From: Pseudomonas sp. 21 | GTDB taxonomy: Bacteria; Pseudomonadota; Gammaproteobacteria; Pseudomonadales; Pseudomonadaceae | Assembly: GCF_000955805.1 (NCBI RefSeq) | Contig: NZ_JYOA01000003.1 | Location: forward strand, 278,203-342,202 | Length of the DNA stretch: 64,000 nucleotides | Reading direction: 5' to 3' | In this document: positions 32,576 through 41,255 of the stretch, piece after piece | Numbering within the stretch: the first letter of the stretch is position 1 | How the letters are laid out: every line of letters starts with the position of its first letter | The notes under the pieces: model-generated | The model's database searches: none | Seen by the model: only the letters and a program-made list of their open reading frames with translations | What the model was told of the DNA's origin: nothing | Made by a program: the position numbers and the translations under genes

Positions 32576-32594
32576 GCGCCCTGCCGGAGGGCGC
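32576..32594. terminator. Hairpin upstream of rep
   Basis: GCGCCCT and AGGGCGC, perfect 7-bp stem with a GCCGG loop. No T run. Could be the post-coat terminator of Pf phages or part of the replication origin. Confidence 0.45.
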
Positions 32595-32667
32595 GGCCGA
32601 CGCCCCTGTAACACGTCGGATAACCCACTGATCACTGTTTCATTACGTAGCTATTTGGAGCACTTCA

Positions 32668-33963
32668 ATGACCAAGCCAAAGCATCAAGTCCGTGTCACG
32701 GTTAAGTCCGCTGGCGAGATTTACGAGTCGCCCGAGGGGCGCCTGTTCTTCGACGACAAGCTGGCCAAGTTCACTGATCTGTCCGGTGTGCGCTTGCTGC
32801 GCTGCGGTGTGGATACGGTCCGCCAGCTATACAACGGCATGATCCGTCTCGAAGTGATGGCGCTGTTCGATGAGCCGGAAGACGTCGTGGAGTTCGCCGG
32901 CTACCAGTGGGTCAAGGGCAGGGTAGGGCGCGATTCCGGCTACCAGTACCGCCTGCAGAACGCCGATACGGGCCTGATCCTGCTGATCAAAAATCACAAC
33001 GTAAAGCTGGAGAACATCGGGCCGCACCTCAAGATCGAGGTATCCCCACACGCCCTGGATGGCGCTGACCCGGCGATCCTGCAAGGCATGCTCGATGACC
33101 TGGCTAGTGCCGTGCTCGCTCACTGTGAAACGAACCAGTGCGCCGTGCATCTCGCGCTGGATGTGCAGGGCTGGACGCCGTCCGCGGACATCGTAGAGCG
33201 CATGCGCTGTCGTTCGACTCGTGTGCGGCAGATCAGCGGCATCGACCGTATCGAGTTCCATGGCAACGCCTCGGTGTATGGGCGTGGTGAGACCTTCATG
33301 TTCGGCTCGGCCAACGGTATGCAGCTCTGCATCTACAACAAGACGCTTCAGGCACGTGCTACCGACAAGCTCGATTACTGGAGCAACGTATGGGCGTCAC
33401 TGAATGGTGATCCCTTTGGTGATGGGGAACCTGCCTACAACCCAGAGGAAACCGTGTGGCGTATCGAGTTTCGCTTCCATCACTCGATAGTCCAGCAGTT
33501 CTCCGAAGGCTCCAAATTGTCCTCGGGTGAGGTGATCGGTTGTCGTACCTACGCCGGCCTATGTCCGCACCTGCAAGGCCTGTGGGAATACGCCTGCGAC
33601 AGCTTCCGGCTGCTGCTGAAAGACCCGAAGTGGTACGACCCTTTCTGGTCGCTGATCACGCTGGATACCAAGGTCCAGGTAGAGGCCGATCCGCTGATTG
33701 AGCGCACCGAGTATCGCCGCTACTACAAGACCGCACAGGGCTTCTCCGGCAAGAACTGCGAGATGTTCCTTGGTCAGTTCGCCAGCCTGATCGCGCGGGA
33801 GCGCATTCCCTCAAAAAAGGCACTTGAGGTCGGGAGAACGCTCCCCTTCTGGCATGTGATCGAAGACCACTACACGGCCAAGGGCTACAGCACTCGCGAC
33901 CTCGAGAAGCACATCTGCGGGCTAATCAATGATCGCTACTTGAGGCGTGGATACGCCATCTGA
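32668..33963 (+). CDS. Pf-like replication initiation protein
   Basis: 431 aa, the size of the Pf4 initiator PA0727. Phage/plasmid Rep features: IHLALDVQGWTPS-like Asp motif in CAVHLALDVQGW, GIDRIEFHGNASVYGRGETFMFGS, CIYNKTLQA, ETVWRIEFRFHHSIVQQF and GEVIGCRTYAGL. These nick the double-stranded origin for rolling-circle replication. Its TGA overlaps the integrase ATG by one base (TGATG). Confidence 0.85.
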   Translation: MTKPKHQVRVTVKSAGEIYESPEGRLFFDDKLAKFTDLSGVRLLRCGVDTVRQLYNGMIRLEVMALFDEPEDVVEFAGYQWVKGRVGRDSGYQYRLQNADTGLILLIKNHNVKLENIGPHLKIEVSPHALDGADPAILQGMLDDLASAVLAHCETNQCAVHLALDVQGWTPSADIVERMRCRSTRVRQISGIDRIEFHGNASVYGRGETFMFGSANGMQLCIYNKTLQARATDKLDYWSNVWASLNGDPFGDGEPAYNPEETVWRIEFRFHHSIVQQFSEGSKLSSGEVIGCRTYAGLCPHLQGLWEYACDSFRLLLKDPKWYDPFWSLITLDTKVQVEADPLIERTEYRRYYKTAQGFSGKNCEMFLGQFASLIARERIPSKKALEVGRTLPFWHVIEDHYTAKGYSTRDLEKHICGLINDRYLRRGYAI

Positions 33964-34943
33964 TGAGCATCACCAAGCTCCCCGATGGCCGCTGGTTCGT
34001 CGATGTCGAGCCGATCAAGGGAAAGCGTTTCCGCAAGCGGTTCAAGACCAAGATGGAAGCGCAGCAGTTTGAAGCCAATGCTCGTCAGAAGTGCTCCGAG
34101 AACCCGGGCTGGACGATCAAGCCGAAGGACCGCCGCAAGCTCTCCGAGCTGGTCGAACTCTGGTACGAGTTACATGGCCAGACTCTGGCGAACGGTAAGC
34201 GCTGTGTGGCTATTCTGCGGCTGATAGCGAAGGATTTGGGGGACCCGGTGGCGGTAGCCCTGGAGCCGGCGAAAGTGGCCCGTGTGCGTTCCTTGCAGGT
34301 CGCTAAAGGCATGTCGGGCAAGTACGCCAACAACCGCCTTGGCTACCTCAAGTCGATGTACAACGAGCTACGACAGCTGGGGACCGTCGACTACGAGAAT
34401 CCCGTTGGACGCATGCGCCCCCTGAAGCTTCAGGAGAAGCCGCTGTCATACCTGACCACGCATCAGGTATCTGAGCTGCTGGCCGCGCTCGATGCTCGTA
34501 CCACGTCGCCGCATCCGAAGATGGTTGCTCGGATCTGCCTTGCGACAGGTGCTCGATGGGGAGAAGCGCAGGCACTGACCCTGGATCGCTTGAAGGGCAA
34601 TACGCTGATCTTTGCCAATACGAAGTCGAAGCGCGTTCGCTCGGTTCCGATCTCTGAAGGGTTGGCCAAAGAGATTCGCGAGCACTGGCAGACCCATGGA
34701 TCGTTCACCAACTGCCTCGGCGTGTTCCGCATCGTACTGCTGTCCACGTCGATCAAGCTCCCGAGAGGCCAGGCCAGCCACGTGCTGCGGCATACGTTCG
34801 CGAGTCACTTCATCATGAACGGTGGGCACATCGTGACGTTGCAGCACATCCTGGGGCACGCGTCGCTATCGATGACGATGCGGTATGCACATCTGTCAGT
34901 GGATCACTTGGCTGATGCAGTCAGATTTGGGCCGCTGAGATAG
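33963..34943 (+). CDS. Tyrosine integrase of the Pf-like element
   Basis: 326 aa. Catalytic set: R in CLATGARWGEAQAL, K in FANTKSKRVRSVP, HxxR in HVLRHTFASHF, H in LQHILGHASLSM, and nucleophile Y in TMRYAHLS. An N-terminal arm-binding segment (SITKLPDGRWFVDVEPIKGKRFRKRF) precedes the core-binding domain. It integrates and excises the element at tRNA-Gly. Located at the tRNA-proximal end as usual. Confidence 0.93.
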   Translation: MSITKLPDGRWFVDVEPIKGKRFRKRFKTKMEAQQFEANARQKCSENPGWTIKPKDRRKLSELVELWYELHGQTLANGKRCVAILRLIAKDLGDPVAVALEPAKVARVRSLQVAKGMSGKYANNRLGYLKSMYNELRQLGTVDYENPVGRMRPLKLQEKPLSYLTTHQVSELLAALDARTTSPHPKMVARICLATGARWGEAQALTLDRLKGNTLIFANTKSKRVRSVPISEGLAKEIREHWQTHGSFTNCLGVFRIVLLSTSIKLPRGQASHVLRHTFASHFIMNGGHIVTLQHILGHASLSMTMRYAHLSVDHLADAVRFGPLR

Positions 34944-34961
34944 GCAAAGTGATAGCAAGAG

Positions 34962-35429
34962 CTACGCCTCATTTATGAGCATGTAGATCTCGTCATTTGA
35001 CGTGTTCTTTAGCAAGGAAATCATATGTTCTTCGCCTCCGCGCCAGAACAGAAATAGATTCTGGTCGCTTGCTGAGATGGCGAATTGCTTTCCTAGAAAC
35101 CCATCAAGTGTCGGCTTCCAGTCCCAAGGGAGCACTTTGCCGTTGGGAAGTTGGAACGAAGTTCTTTCTGTTGGAGAGAGGGAGCTAATCGCTAGGGGCG
35201 CTGACCGGACTTCCCATTTGAGGATTTCGTTTTCAGAGAAGATGCGCAGGTATGCGTTGTCGTTCGTGCTGATGACCAGTTCTCTGCCGTTGAAAGCGTA
35301 CTGGTGGAAGATTTTTCCGTTGATACCTGATGCTTCAATTTCTTTGTTCTTCTGCTGAGCAGCTTGAACTGTCTCGCCGAACGAGCCGTGCTCGTTTAGA
35401 GGGTCCACGAACGTTGCATCAATCAACAT
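34962..35429 (-). CDS. Hypothetical cargo protein, 155 aa
   Basis: Starts MLIDATFVDPLNEHGSFGET; soluble, mixed alpha/beta, ends KNTSNDEIYMLINEA. ATG 35429 chosen because AGAGGA lies upstream at good spacing. Lies between integrase and the right att on the opposite strand, a common place for accessory genes. No family recognised. Confidence 0.65.
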   Translation of the reverse strand: MLIDATFVDPLNEHGSFGETVQAAQQKNKEIEASGINGKIFHQYAFNGRELVISTNDNAYLRIFSENEILKWEVRSAPLAISSLSPTERTSFQLPNGKVLPWDWKPTLDGFLGKQFAISASDQNLFLFWRGGEEHMISLLKNTSNDEIYMLINEA

Positions 35430-35519
35430 ATTGCATTCCTCTACGGGCAACAGGGCAGCTTCGCTAATTCTCTGAGAGCCATCCTGGGGAGGAGTTGCGC
35501 AGAGCGCCAGTCACTGAGC

Positions 35520-35735
35520 TTACCTGGCTGCCAGGATCACAGGGGCACTGTCGCTCGCAGGCCAGAACACGAGGCCAAACGGTTCCGTCCTGACTAGAAC
35601 TCCAGGCTCGTCGACTTGCCATTCGCGCATGTCTTCAGCCGTCTCGATGACTGCTTCAATCACTCCCGACGTCCGGCCTGACTCGATCAGCACAGGATCG
35701 CCAATCCTCACAGGGTTACCACAGGGGTATCGCAT
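35520..35735 (-). CDS. Hypothetical small protein, 71 aa
   Basis: Begins MRYPCGNPVRIGDPVLIESG with a small-barrel-like pattern (VRIGDPVLIESGRTSGVIEAVIE). AGGAGG lies seven bases before the ATG. Located just inside the right end of the element. Function unknown. Confidence 0.65.
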   Translation of the reverse strand: MRYPCGNPVRIGDPVLIESGRTSGVIEAVIETAEDMREWQVDEPGVLVRTEPFGLVFWPASDSAPVILAAR

Positions 35736-35770
35736 GCGGTGCCTCCTTCCATGATGGCAAGCGTGCAGTA

Positions 35771-35787
35771 TCGACACTTTTTCGACA
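35771..35787. repeat. Arm-type integrase site, right
   Basis: TCGACACTTTTTCGACA, one change from the left copy at 27098-27114. It lies 66 bases inside the right att core. Confidence 0.65.
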
Positions 35788-35807
35788 CCTTCCCGCCCCC
35801 CAAAAAC

Positions 35808-35843
35808 GCAAAACCCCCGAAACGCTAGGCATTTCAGGGGTTC
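35808..35843 (-). terminator. Element-supplied terminator for tRNA-Gly
   Basis: On the minus strand, AACCCC-GAAA-type arms pair across a 9-base loop with one mismatch, followed by TTTTGCGTTTTTG. It replaces the chromosomal terminator displaced to 26930-26965. Confidence 0.7.
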
Positions 35844-35852
35844 GGCAGGGTG

Positions 35853-35882
35853 TTCTGGAGCGGGCGAAGGGAATCGAACCCT
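35853..35882. repeat. Right att core, within the intact tRNA-Gly
   Basis: 30 bases identical to 26974-27003. Position 35883 is the first mismatch (C versus T). Confidence 0.95.
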
Positions 35883-35929
35883 CGTCATGAGCTTGGGAAG
35901 CTCAGGTAATGCCATTATACGACGCCCGC
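35856..35929 (-). tRNA. tRNA-Gly(CCC)
   Basis: GCGGGCG acceptor arm pairs with CGCCCGC, discriminator T, genomically encoded CCA (35856-35858). The anticodon arm TGAGC-TTCCCAA-GCTCA gives anticodon CCC; the T-loop is GGTTCGATTCC. Serves as integration site for the Pf-like element, which rebuilds its 3' end. Confidence 0.95.
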
Positions 35930-36031
35930 TTGGGGGTGCCTTTTTACCAGAAGGGCGGGGCTTAGTGAAGCCTTGGGCGGTCGGGCGTGCCGAGTGGATG
36001 GCATTCGTGAACACGGTGGCGCAATGAAAAA

Positions 36032-36063
36032 CCGGGGGCGGAAGGTCTGGGGCCAGCCCCCGG
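36032..36063 (-). terminator. phaG terminator
   Basis: CCGGGGGC and GCCCCCGG form an 8-bp stem around 16 bases, followed on the minus strand by TTTTTC; it starts 18 bases after the stop. Confidence 0.85.
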
Positions 36064-36081
36064 CTGTGTGCGCTGGCTGCA

Positions 36082-36975
36082 TCAGCCCACCATGGCGGCG
36101 ATGGGCACGCCCTGGCTGCTGGGCAGGTAGGGGTTGGCCAGGACCGGGTGGCGCTGCGGCTGGAGGAAGGTCAGGAGGGCGTCCTGGGTTTCCTGCCAGG
36201 CCTTCTTGTGTTCCACGTCGATGAAGTGGCCGGCGTTGCGGATGGTGCGGAACTCGCAGTCGCGGATCAGTTGCTGGAACAGCTTGGCCTCGGCCGGGGT
36301 GGTGTAGATGTCCAGCTCGCCGTTCATGAACAGCAGCGGGATGTCGATGGCGGCAAACTTCTCCATGTAGCTCTCGGCACTGAGCTTGAGTACCTGGCAG
36401 ACGTGGAAGTGCATCTGCTGGTATTCGTGCTCGTCGAGACCGGCGACGTGGCGGAAGTTGTAGCGCTTGAACAGTTGCGGCAGGTAGCGACCGATGGTGT
36501 CGTTGACCAGGTTGCCGATGTTGGTGCGGTCGCACGCGGAGAGGTAGTCCAGGCCGCGGTGCAGGTAGTCCAGCATCGAGGCGTTGAGCAGCGGCGAGAA
36601 GGAGTTGATCACTGCCTTCTGGATCCGCGCCGGGCGTTCGGCCAGCGCCAGCAGGGTGGCGACGCCGCCCCAGGAGAAGGACATCACCACGTCGGCGTGG
36701 TAGTGCTCGATCAGGCCGAGCAGCAGCTGCGCCTCGTACTCCTTGGTGATGAACTCGCGGCAGTCGTTGTGGGCCCTCGACCGGCCCGCGTACGGCTGGT
36801 CGTAGCAGACGACGTTGAAGTGCGGTTGCAGGTATTTCACCGTTTGCGCGAAGGAGGCGGTGGTTGCCAGCGAGCCGTTGACCAGGATGATGGTCTGCCG
36901 CGCTTCCCTGTTGGCGTGAAACTCCGTGTGTACCCGATGTTGCTGAATCTCGACGACGGCGGTTTCCGGCCTCAT
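36082..36975 (-). CDS. phaG: PhaG, 3-hydroxyacyl-ACP thioesterase/transacylase
   Basis: 297 aa alpha/beta hydrolase of the PhaG/RhlA group. MRPETAVVEIQ, TIILVNGSLATTASFAQTVKYL, NVVCYDQPYAGRSRAHN, nucleophile elbow SFSWGG and the His in RNAGHFIDVE match PhaG closely. It diverts 3-hydroxyacyl chains from fatty acid synthesis to medium-chain polyhydroxyalkanoate from non-lipid carbon sources; RhlA is the alternative, but NDTIGRYLPQLFKRYNFRHV favours PhaG. ATG 36975 has GGAGG eight bases upstream. Single gene with its own terminator. Confidence 0.88.
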   Translation of the reverse strand: MRPETAVVEIQQHRVHTEFHANREARQTIILVNGSLATTASFAQTVKYLQPHFNVVCYDQPYAGRSRAHNDCREFITKEYEAQLLLGLIEHYHADVVMSFSWGGVATLLALAERPARIQKAVINSFSPLLNASMLDYLHRGLDYLSACDRTNIGNLVNDTIGRYLPQLFKRYNFRHVAGLDEHEYQQMHFHVCQVLKLSAESYMEKFAAIDIPLLFMNGELDIYTTPAEAKLFQQLIRDCEFRTIRNAGHFIDVEHKKAWQETQDALLTFLQPQRHPVLANPYLPSSQGVPIAAMVG

Positions 36976-37475
36976 GTCGTATTCCTCCAGACGCAGGTCA
37001 TGGTGCGCATCCACCATCGGATGCGAAGAAAGTACCCAGGCAGAGGAAAGCGTCTTGACGTGACAGCTTCATGTCACTCGACGAAAGTTAATAATTTCTT
37101 TGTTTTCAATTGCTTAAGACATCAAAAGGCGACGCGCCGAAACCCGTGAGGGCGCGGACGGAGGCTTCTGATCAGGCGGGGGGAAGGTGCGGCTTGGGGA
37201 ACAGCTGCCGCGAAAATCATTGTTGGCTGCGCTGCGTGACTCGTTGGTCACGCTTGAGCCAGAGTTAAGCAGGGTGGTCTGGCACCTGCAACAGCCACCG
37301 AGCGCTTGAGTCACATCGTTTGGCCAAAATCCGACGAAATGACATTTCTCTGCGCGATTGTCCGGCGCTTTGGATAAGCCGGATTACACTCTTGTGATAG
37401 CTGTAAAGCCCCTGCCGAAGACGAGCGAACTTGCCGTGCTCCCCCTGAGGCCGATACCGCGTGCGGAGCGGGTCC
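36976..37475. other. phaG upstream region, no gene
   Basis: 500 bases between divergent genes. An inverted repeat GTGACA-N6-TGTCAC (37060-37077) about 85 bases upstream of phaG is a candidate operator. 37081-37125 is AT-rich and may contain the promoter. Nothing else recognised. Confidence 0.5.
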
Positions 37476-38309
37476 ATGGCACTTCACCGAAAGTTCGTCC
37501 CACTGCTGGTCCTGGCCCCGGCCGTATCGCTGTGTGCGGAAGCCATGGCCGAGGATCGCTACGGCTGCGAACAACCGGTCGCCGTCGCCTACACCCGCAA
37601 CGTGGTGTTCTTCCATGACGACGTCGGCATCGACCCGGACCTGATCGCCGAACTGGGCAAGCGCACCGGCTGCCAGTTCGAGACGTCCGTTCGTCCACGC
37701 GACGAAATCTGGCGCAAGCTGGAAAGCGGTGAACTCCAGATGGGCACCAGTGGCGTGGCGACGCCGCAGCGCCGTGCCTACACCTACCTGCTTCCCTACC
37801 TGTACATGCGCAACAAGCTGATCGTGCGTTACGACCTGGGCGAGATGAACAGCCTGGACGCCTTCCACGACATGCCCGGTGCGCGTCTGGGCGTGATCGC
37901 CGGCTACCGCCACGGGCCTTTCATCGACGGCATGCTGCGCATCCTGCGCGCCGAAGGACGGGTGGTGGAATACAAGGACGATGCGGCTCGCTTCACCGCG
38001 TTGCTCAACGGCGACGTCGAGGGCGTGATCGGCCATGAGATGAATCTTGAAGGAGCGGTGAGTGATCGTCGTCAACGCGAGCGCTTTCATGTGGTAGATG
38101 TCATGCCCGGGCCGGCGACACCCCACAACCTGATGCTCTCGCGCAAGCGCTTCACCCCGGCGCAAAGCGCCGAGTGGATGCGACTGCTGGAGACGTTGTG
38201 GCTGGACGGAACCCTGGCCCGGATCATGCGCAAGAATGCACCGCCGCAAGTGGCGGAAGGACTGCTGGACAGCGGATATCGCTACAGCTCCACGGACAGA
38301 GGCTGGTAA
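37476..38309 (+). CDS. Periplasmic solute-binding protein (SBP3-like), sensor partner
   Basis: 277 aa. Signal peptide (ending AEAMA), then a type II binding fold: VAYTRNVVFFHDDVGIDPDLIAEL, SGVATPQRRAYTYLLPYLYMRNKLIV, LGVIAGYRHGPFIDGML. GGAG lies seven bases before the ATG. It ends three bases before a membrane HD-GYP gene, so it may present a ligand to that receptor and not serve an ABC transporter; no permease gene is near. Confidence 0.85.
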   Translation: MALHRKFVPLLVLAPAVSLCAEAMAEDRYGCEQPVAVAYTRNVVFFHDDVGIDPDLIAELGKRTGCQFETSVRPRDEIWRKLESGELQMGTSGVATPQRRAYTYLLPYLYMRNKLIVRYDLGEMNSLDAFHDMPGARLGVIAGYRHGPFIDGMLRILRAEGRVVEYKDDAARFTALLNGDVEGVIGHEMNLEGAVSDRRQRERFHVVDVMPGPATPHNLMLSRKRFTPAQSAEWMRLLETLWLDGTLARIMRKNAPPQVAEGLLDSGYRYSSTDRGW

Positions 38310-38312
38310 AGG

Positions 38313-41186
38313 ATGAAGGCATTCGAACGGGGTATTCCGCTGCAACTGCTGGTGGCCGGGGCCATCATCGCCAGCATGCTGGTGCTGGCGGGGGCGTTGC
38401 TGATCCAGGGATACCGTGGTGTGGAAGGCGCGCTGGTGACGGCGGCCGGGGAATCGGCCAGCCAATTGGGCGCCACCATCAACGAGCGTATCCGCCGCCT
38501 GATCGATCCGGCGGAAAGCGCGCTGCGCCTGCTGACCCACGACCCCATCTCGCAGACCGACAACCTGCCGGCGCGCCTCGACCGCCTGCCGATGCTGGTG
38601 GAGAACCTGCGCGCCAATCGCACCCTGAGCGCGGTGTACATCGGCTACCCGAACGGTGAGTTTCTGCTGATCCGCGCGCTGCGGGTGCCGGAGGTACGCC
38701 GTACGTTGCAGGCGCCGGACGCGGCCAAGTACCTGGTGCAGAGCCAGACCCTCAACGGCCAGGGCGGGCTGCTCGGCGAGTGGCGTTTCTACGACAGCGA
38801 GCTGCGCCTGCTGCGCGTGCAGGAACGCCCCGACTACACCTACGACCCTCGGCAGCGCCCCTGGTACAACGAGGCGCGGCTCACCAGCAAGACGGTGCTG
38901 ACCCAGCCCTATGTGTTCTTCACCACCCGCGAGATCGGCCTGACCCTGGCTCACCGCAGCGTCGACGGCGCCGCGGTGATCGGCATGGACGCCTCGGTCA
39001 ATGACCTGGGCGGCGAGATGGGCGACCTGCGCCAGACCGCTCATACCGAGCTGGCGGTGGTGGACGGCAAGGGCACGGTGATCGCCTATCCGGACCTGTC
39101 CAGGCTGATGGTCCACGAGGGCAAGGAACTGCGCCTGGCCACGCTGGCCGAGCTGAAGGTACCGGCGCTGAGCGAACTCAGCGCCGAGAAGGTGCCTTCC
39201 GGGACTCCCCAGTCCTACCGGGTCAATGGCGAGGATTGGTACGGCATCTGGGTGCCGCTGTCGAATTTCACCAGCAACGAGGTGAAGGTACTGATCGCCA
39301 TTCCGGCCGTGGAGCTGCTGGCCGGGGCGCGGCAACTGCTGTTCAACCAGGCGCTGTGGAGCGGCACGCTGCTGCTCGTCCTGCTGCTGATCGGCTGGTA
39401 CATCGGCCGGCGCATCGCCCGCCCGCTGACCGCGCTGGCCGACCAGGTCGGCGCTCTGGCGGCCTTCGACTTCGCCCGGCCAGTCGGCGTGGAGTCGAAG
39501 ATCGCCGAGGTTCGCGACCTGAGTAGCGTGATGGGCAGCATGTCGCGCACCATTCACAACTTCCAGGCAATCACCCTGACCCTGAGCCGCGAGACCCGCC
39601 TGGAGAGCATGCTCGAAGGCGTGCTGTCACGCCTGGTCGAAGCCACCGGCGTGATGGGTGGCGCGGTCTACCTGCTGGACGACGATGAGTGCCGTCTGCG
39701 GCTGGCCTGCTCGGTGAATGGTGAGCAGTACCCGCAGTCCATGCTGATCGAGGGCTTCACCGAGGCGGAGCTGGCCGAGCGGGTGGACCTGGCCCTGGCC
39801 AATCGCGGCCAGTACCTGGAGGTTTCCCTGCGCAACCGTTCGGACGAGCTGCTCGGCATCCTGGTCCTGCAACTGGCCCAGGAAGGCGTACACAGCCGCC
39901 AGCCGCGCAAACCGTTCAAGCGCTTCGTCGAGGAACTCTCCGGTGCCGCCGCCGTGGCCATCGAGACCCGCCAACTGATCGAAGCCCAGCAGCGGTTGCT
40001 GGACGCGATCATCAAGCTGCTGGCTGACGCCATCGACGCCAAGAGCCCCTACACCGGGGGCCACTGCGAGCGCGTGCCGCAACTGGCCGACCTGCTGCTG
40101 CAGAAGGTCATCGACTCGCACGATGGCGAGTACGCCGGCTTCACCATGAGCGATGCGGAGCGCTACGAGTTCCAGATCGCCGCCTGGCTGCACGACTGCG
40201 GCAAGATCACCAGCCCCGAATACGTGGTGGACAAGGCGACCAAGCTGGAGACCCTGTACAACCGCCTGCACGAAGTGCGCACGCGCTTCGAGGTGATCTG
40301 GCGCGATATCGAACTGGACTACTGGCGCGGCATCGCCGAGGGCAGCGACATCGGCCTGCTCGCCGCCCGCCGCGACGCGCTGCACGAGTCACTGCGCGAT
40401 GACTATGCCTTCGTCGCCCAGGCCAACGTCGGCGGCGAATTCATGAAGGACGAGGACATCGAACGCCTCAAGCAGATCGGCGAGCGCCGCTGGTTGCGCT
40501 TTTTCGACGACCGCCTGGGTATCTCCCACGACGAGGCCGAGCGCCTGCAGGGCCGGCCGGCACAGCCGCTGCCGGCGGAGGAATTCCTCCTCGCCGACAA
40601 GGCCGAGCACCGTGTGATGTGGGGCGAGCGCAAACCACCGGTGACGAAGGACGACCCGCGCAATATCTGGGGCTTCGACATGCGCCTGCCGCCCTACGCC
40701 AGCAACTATGGCGAGCTGTACAACCTGGGCATCCGCCGCGGCACGCTGAACGACGAGGAGCGCTTCAAGATCAACGAGCACATCGTGCAGACCCTGATGA
40801 TGCTCACCACCCTGCCACTGCCGCGCAACCTGCGCCGTGTGCCGACCATCGCGGCCAACCACCACGAGAAGATGGACGGCACCGGCTACCCGCGCAAACT
40901 CTCCCGCGAACAGATGAGCATCCCGGAACGGGTGATGGCGATCGCCGACATCTTCGAGGCGCTGACCGCCGCCGACCGCCCGTACAAGGCGCCGAAGACA
41001 CTCTCCGAGTCGCTGAAGATCCTTGCCTTCATGGCCCGCGACCAGCACATCGACTCCGATCTGTTCCGCTTGTTCATCAGCCAGGGCGTGTACAAGGAAT
41101 ACGGCGACCGCTTCCTCAATCCCGAACAGATGGACGCCGTGGACGTGCGCGCGATCCTGGAAATCCTCAATGGGGTGAAGGCCTAG
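38313..41186 (+). CDS. Membrane receptor with Cache, HAMP, GAF and HD-GYP domains
   Basis: 957 aa. TM1 (about 10-30), a large periplasmic dCACHE-like sensor (about 35-340), TM2 (about 350-370), HAMP (RRIARPLTALADQVG), a GAF-like region (about 430-560) and a C-terminal HD-GYP phosphodiesterase (about 565-950). Catalytic motifs LHDCGKI (about 626) and NHHEKMDGTGYPRKL (about 850) are intact, so c-di-GMP hydrolysis is expected. About 220 residues separate HD from GYP, far more than the ~65 usual, indicating a large insertion. Confidence 0.92.
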   Translation: MKAFERGIPLQLLVAGAIIASMLVLAGALLIQGYRGVEGALVTAAGESASQLGATINERIRRLIDPAESALRLLTHDPISQTDNLPARLDRLPMLVENLRANRTLSAVYIGYPNGEFLLIRALRVPEVRRTLQAPDAAKYLVQSQTLNGQGGLLGEWRFYDSELRLLRVQERPDYTYDPRQRPWYNEARLTSKTVLTQPYVFFTTREIGLTLAHRSVDGAAVIGMDASVNDLGGEMGDLRQTAHTELAVVDGKGTVIAYPDLSRLMVHEGKELRLATLAELKVPALSELSAEKVPSGTPQSYRVNGEDWYGIWVPLSNFTSNEVKVLIAIPAVELLAGARQLLFNQALWSGTLLLVLLLIGWYIGRRIARPLTALADQVGALAAFDFARPVGVESKIAEVRDLSSVMGSMSRTIHNFQAITLTLSRETRLESMLEGVLSRLVEATGVMGGAVYLLDDDECRLRLACSVNGEQYPQSMLIEGFTEAELAERVDLALANRGQYLEVSLRNRSDELLGILVLQLAQEGVHSRQPRKPFKRFVEELSGAAAVAIETRQLIEAQQRLLDAIIKLLADAIDAKSPYTGGHCERVPQLADLLLQKVIDSHDGEYAGFTMSDAERYEFQIAAWLHDCGKITSPEYVVDKATKLETLYNRLHEVRTRFEVIWRDIELDYWRGIAEGSDIGLLAARRDALHESLRDDYAFVAQANVGGEFMKDEDIERLKQIGERRWLRFFDDRLGISHDEAERLQGRPAQPLPAEEFLLADKAEHRVMWGERKPPVTKDDPRNIWGFDMRLPPYASNYGELYNLGIRRGTLNDEERFKINEHIVQTLMMLTTLPLPRNLRRVPTIAANHHEKMDGTGYPRKLSREQMSIPERVMAIADIFEALTAADRPYKAPKTLSESLKILAFMARDQHIDSDLFRLFISQGVYKEYGDRFLNPEQMDAVDVRAILEILNGVKA

Positions 41187-41210
41187 CCGCACCTCGCGAT
41201 CCCCCGAAAC

Positions 41211-41240
41211 GCAAACCGCCGGCATCAGCCGGCGGTTTGC
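41211..41240. terminator. Bidirectional terminator
   Basis: GCAAACCGCCGGC and GCCGGCGGTTTGC form a perfect 13-bp stem with an ATCA loop between convergent genes. Confidence 0.9.
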
Positions 41241-41255
41241 GTTTGCGGGTTGAGA

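Larger units (their letters stand above)
26974..35882. mobile_element. Pf-like (inovirus-type) integrated element without recognisable capsid genes
   Basis: 8.9 kb bounded by 30-bp direct repeats of the 3' end of tRNA-Gly(CCC). The right part carries repressor, excisionase-like, two small early genes, rep and a tyrosine integrase in Pf-phage order. The left part is AT-rich cargo (59-aa protein, reverse transcriptase, cold-shock protein, 401-aa protein). No ssDNA-binding, CoaA/CoaB or Zot-like gene is visible between the early genes and rep; only a 36-aa membrane peptide and ~500 bases of structured DNA remain. It is either a defective prophage or a satellite that needs a helper phage. Pf4 of P. 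aeruginosa PAO1 also uses tRNA-Gly and has an RT gene at one end. Confidence 0.88.

Noticed and set aside
36082..36975. RhlA (rhamnolipid synthesis)
   Set aside because: Motifs are closer to PhaG, and no rhlB or rhlR/rhlI lies nearby.
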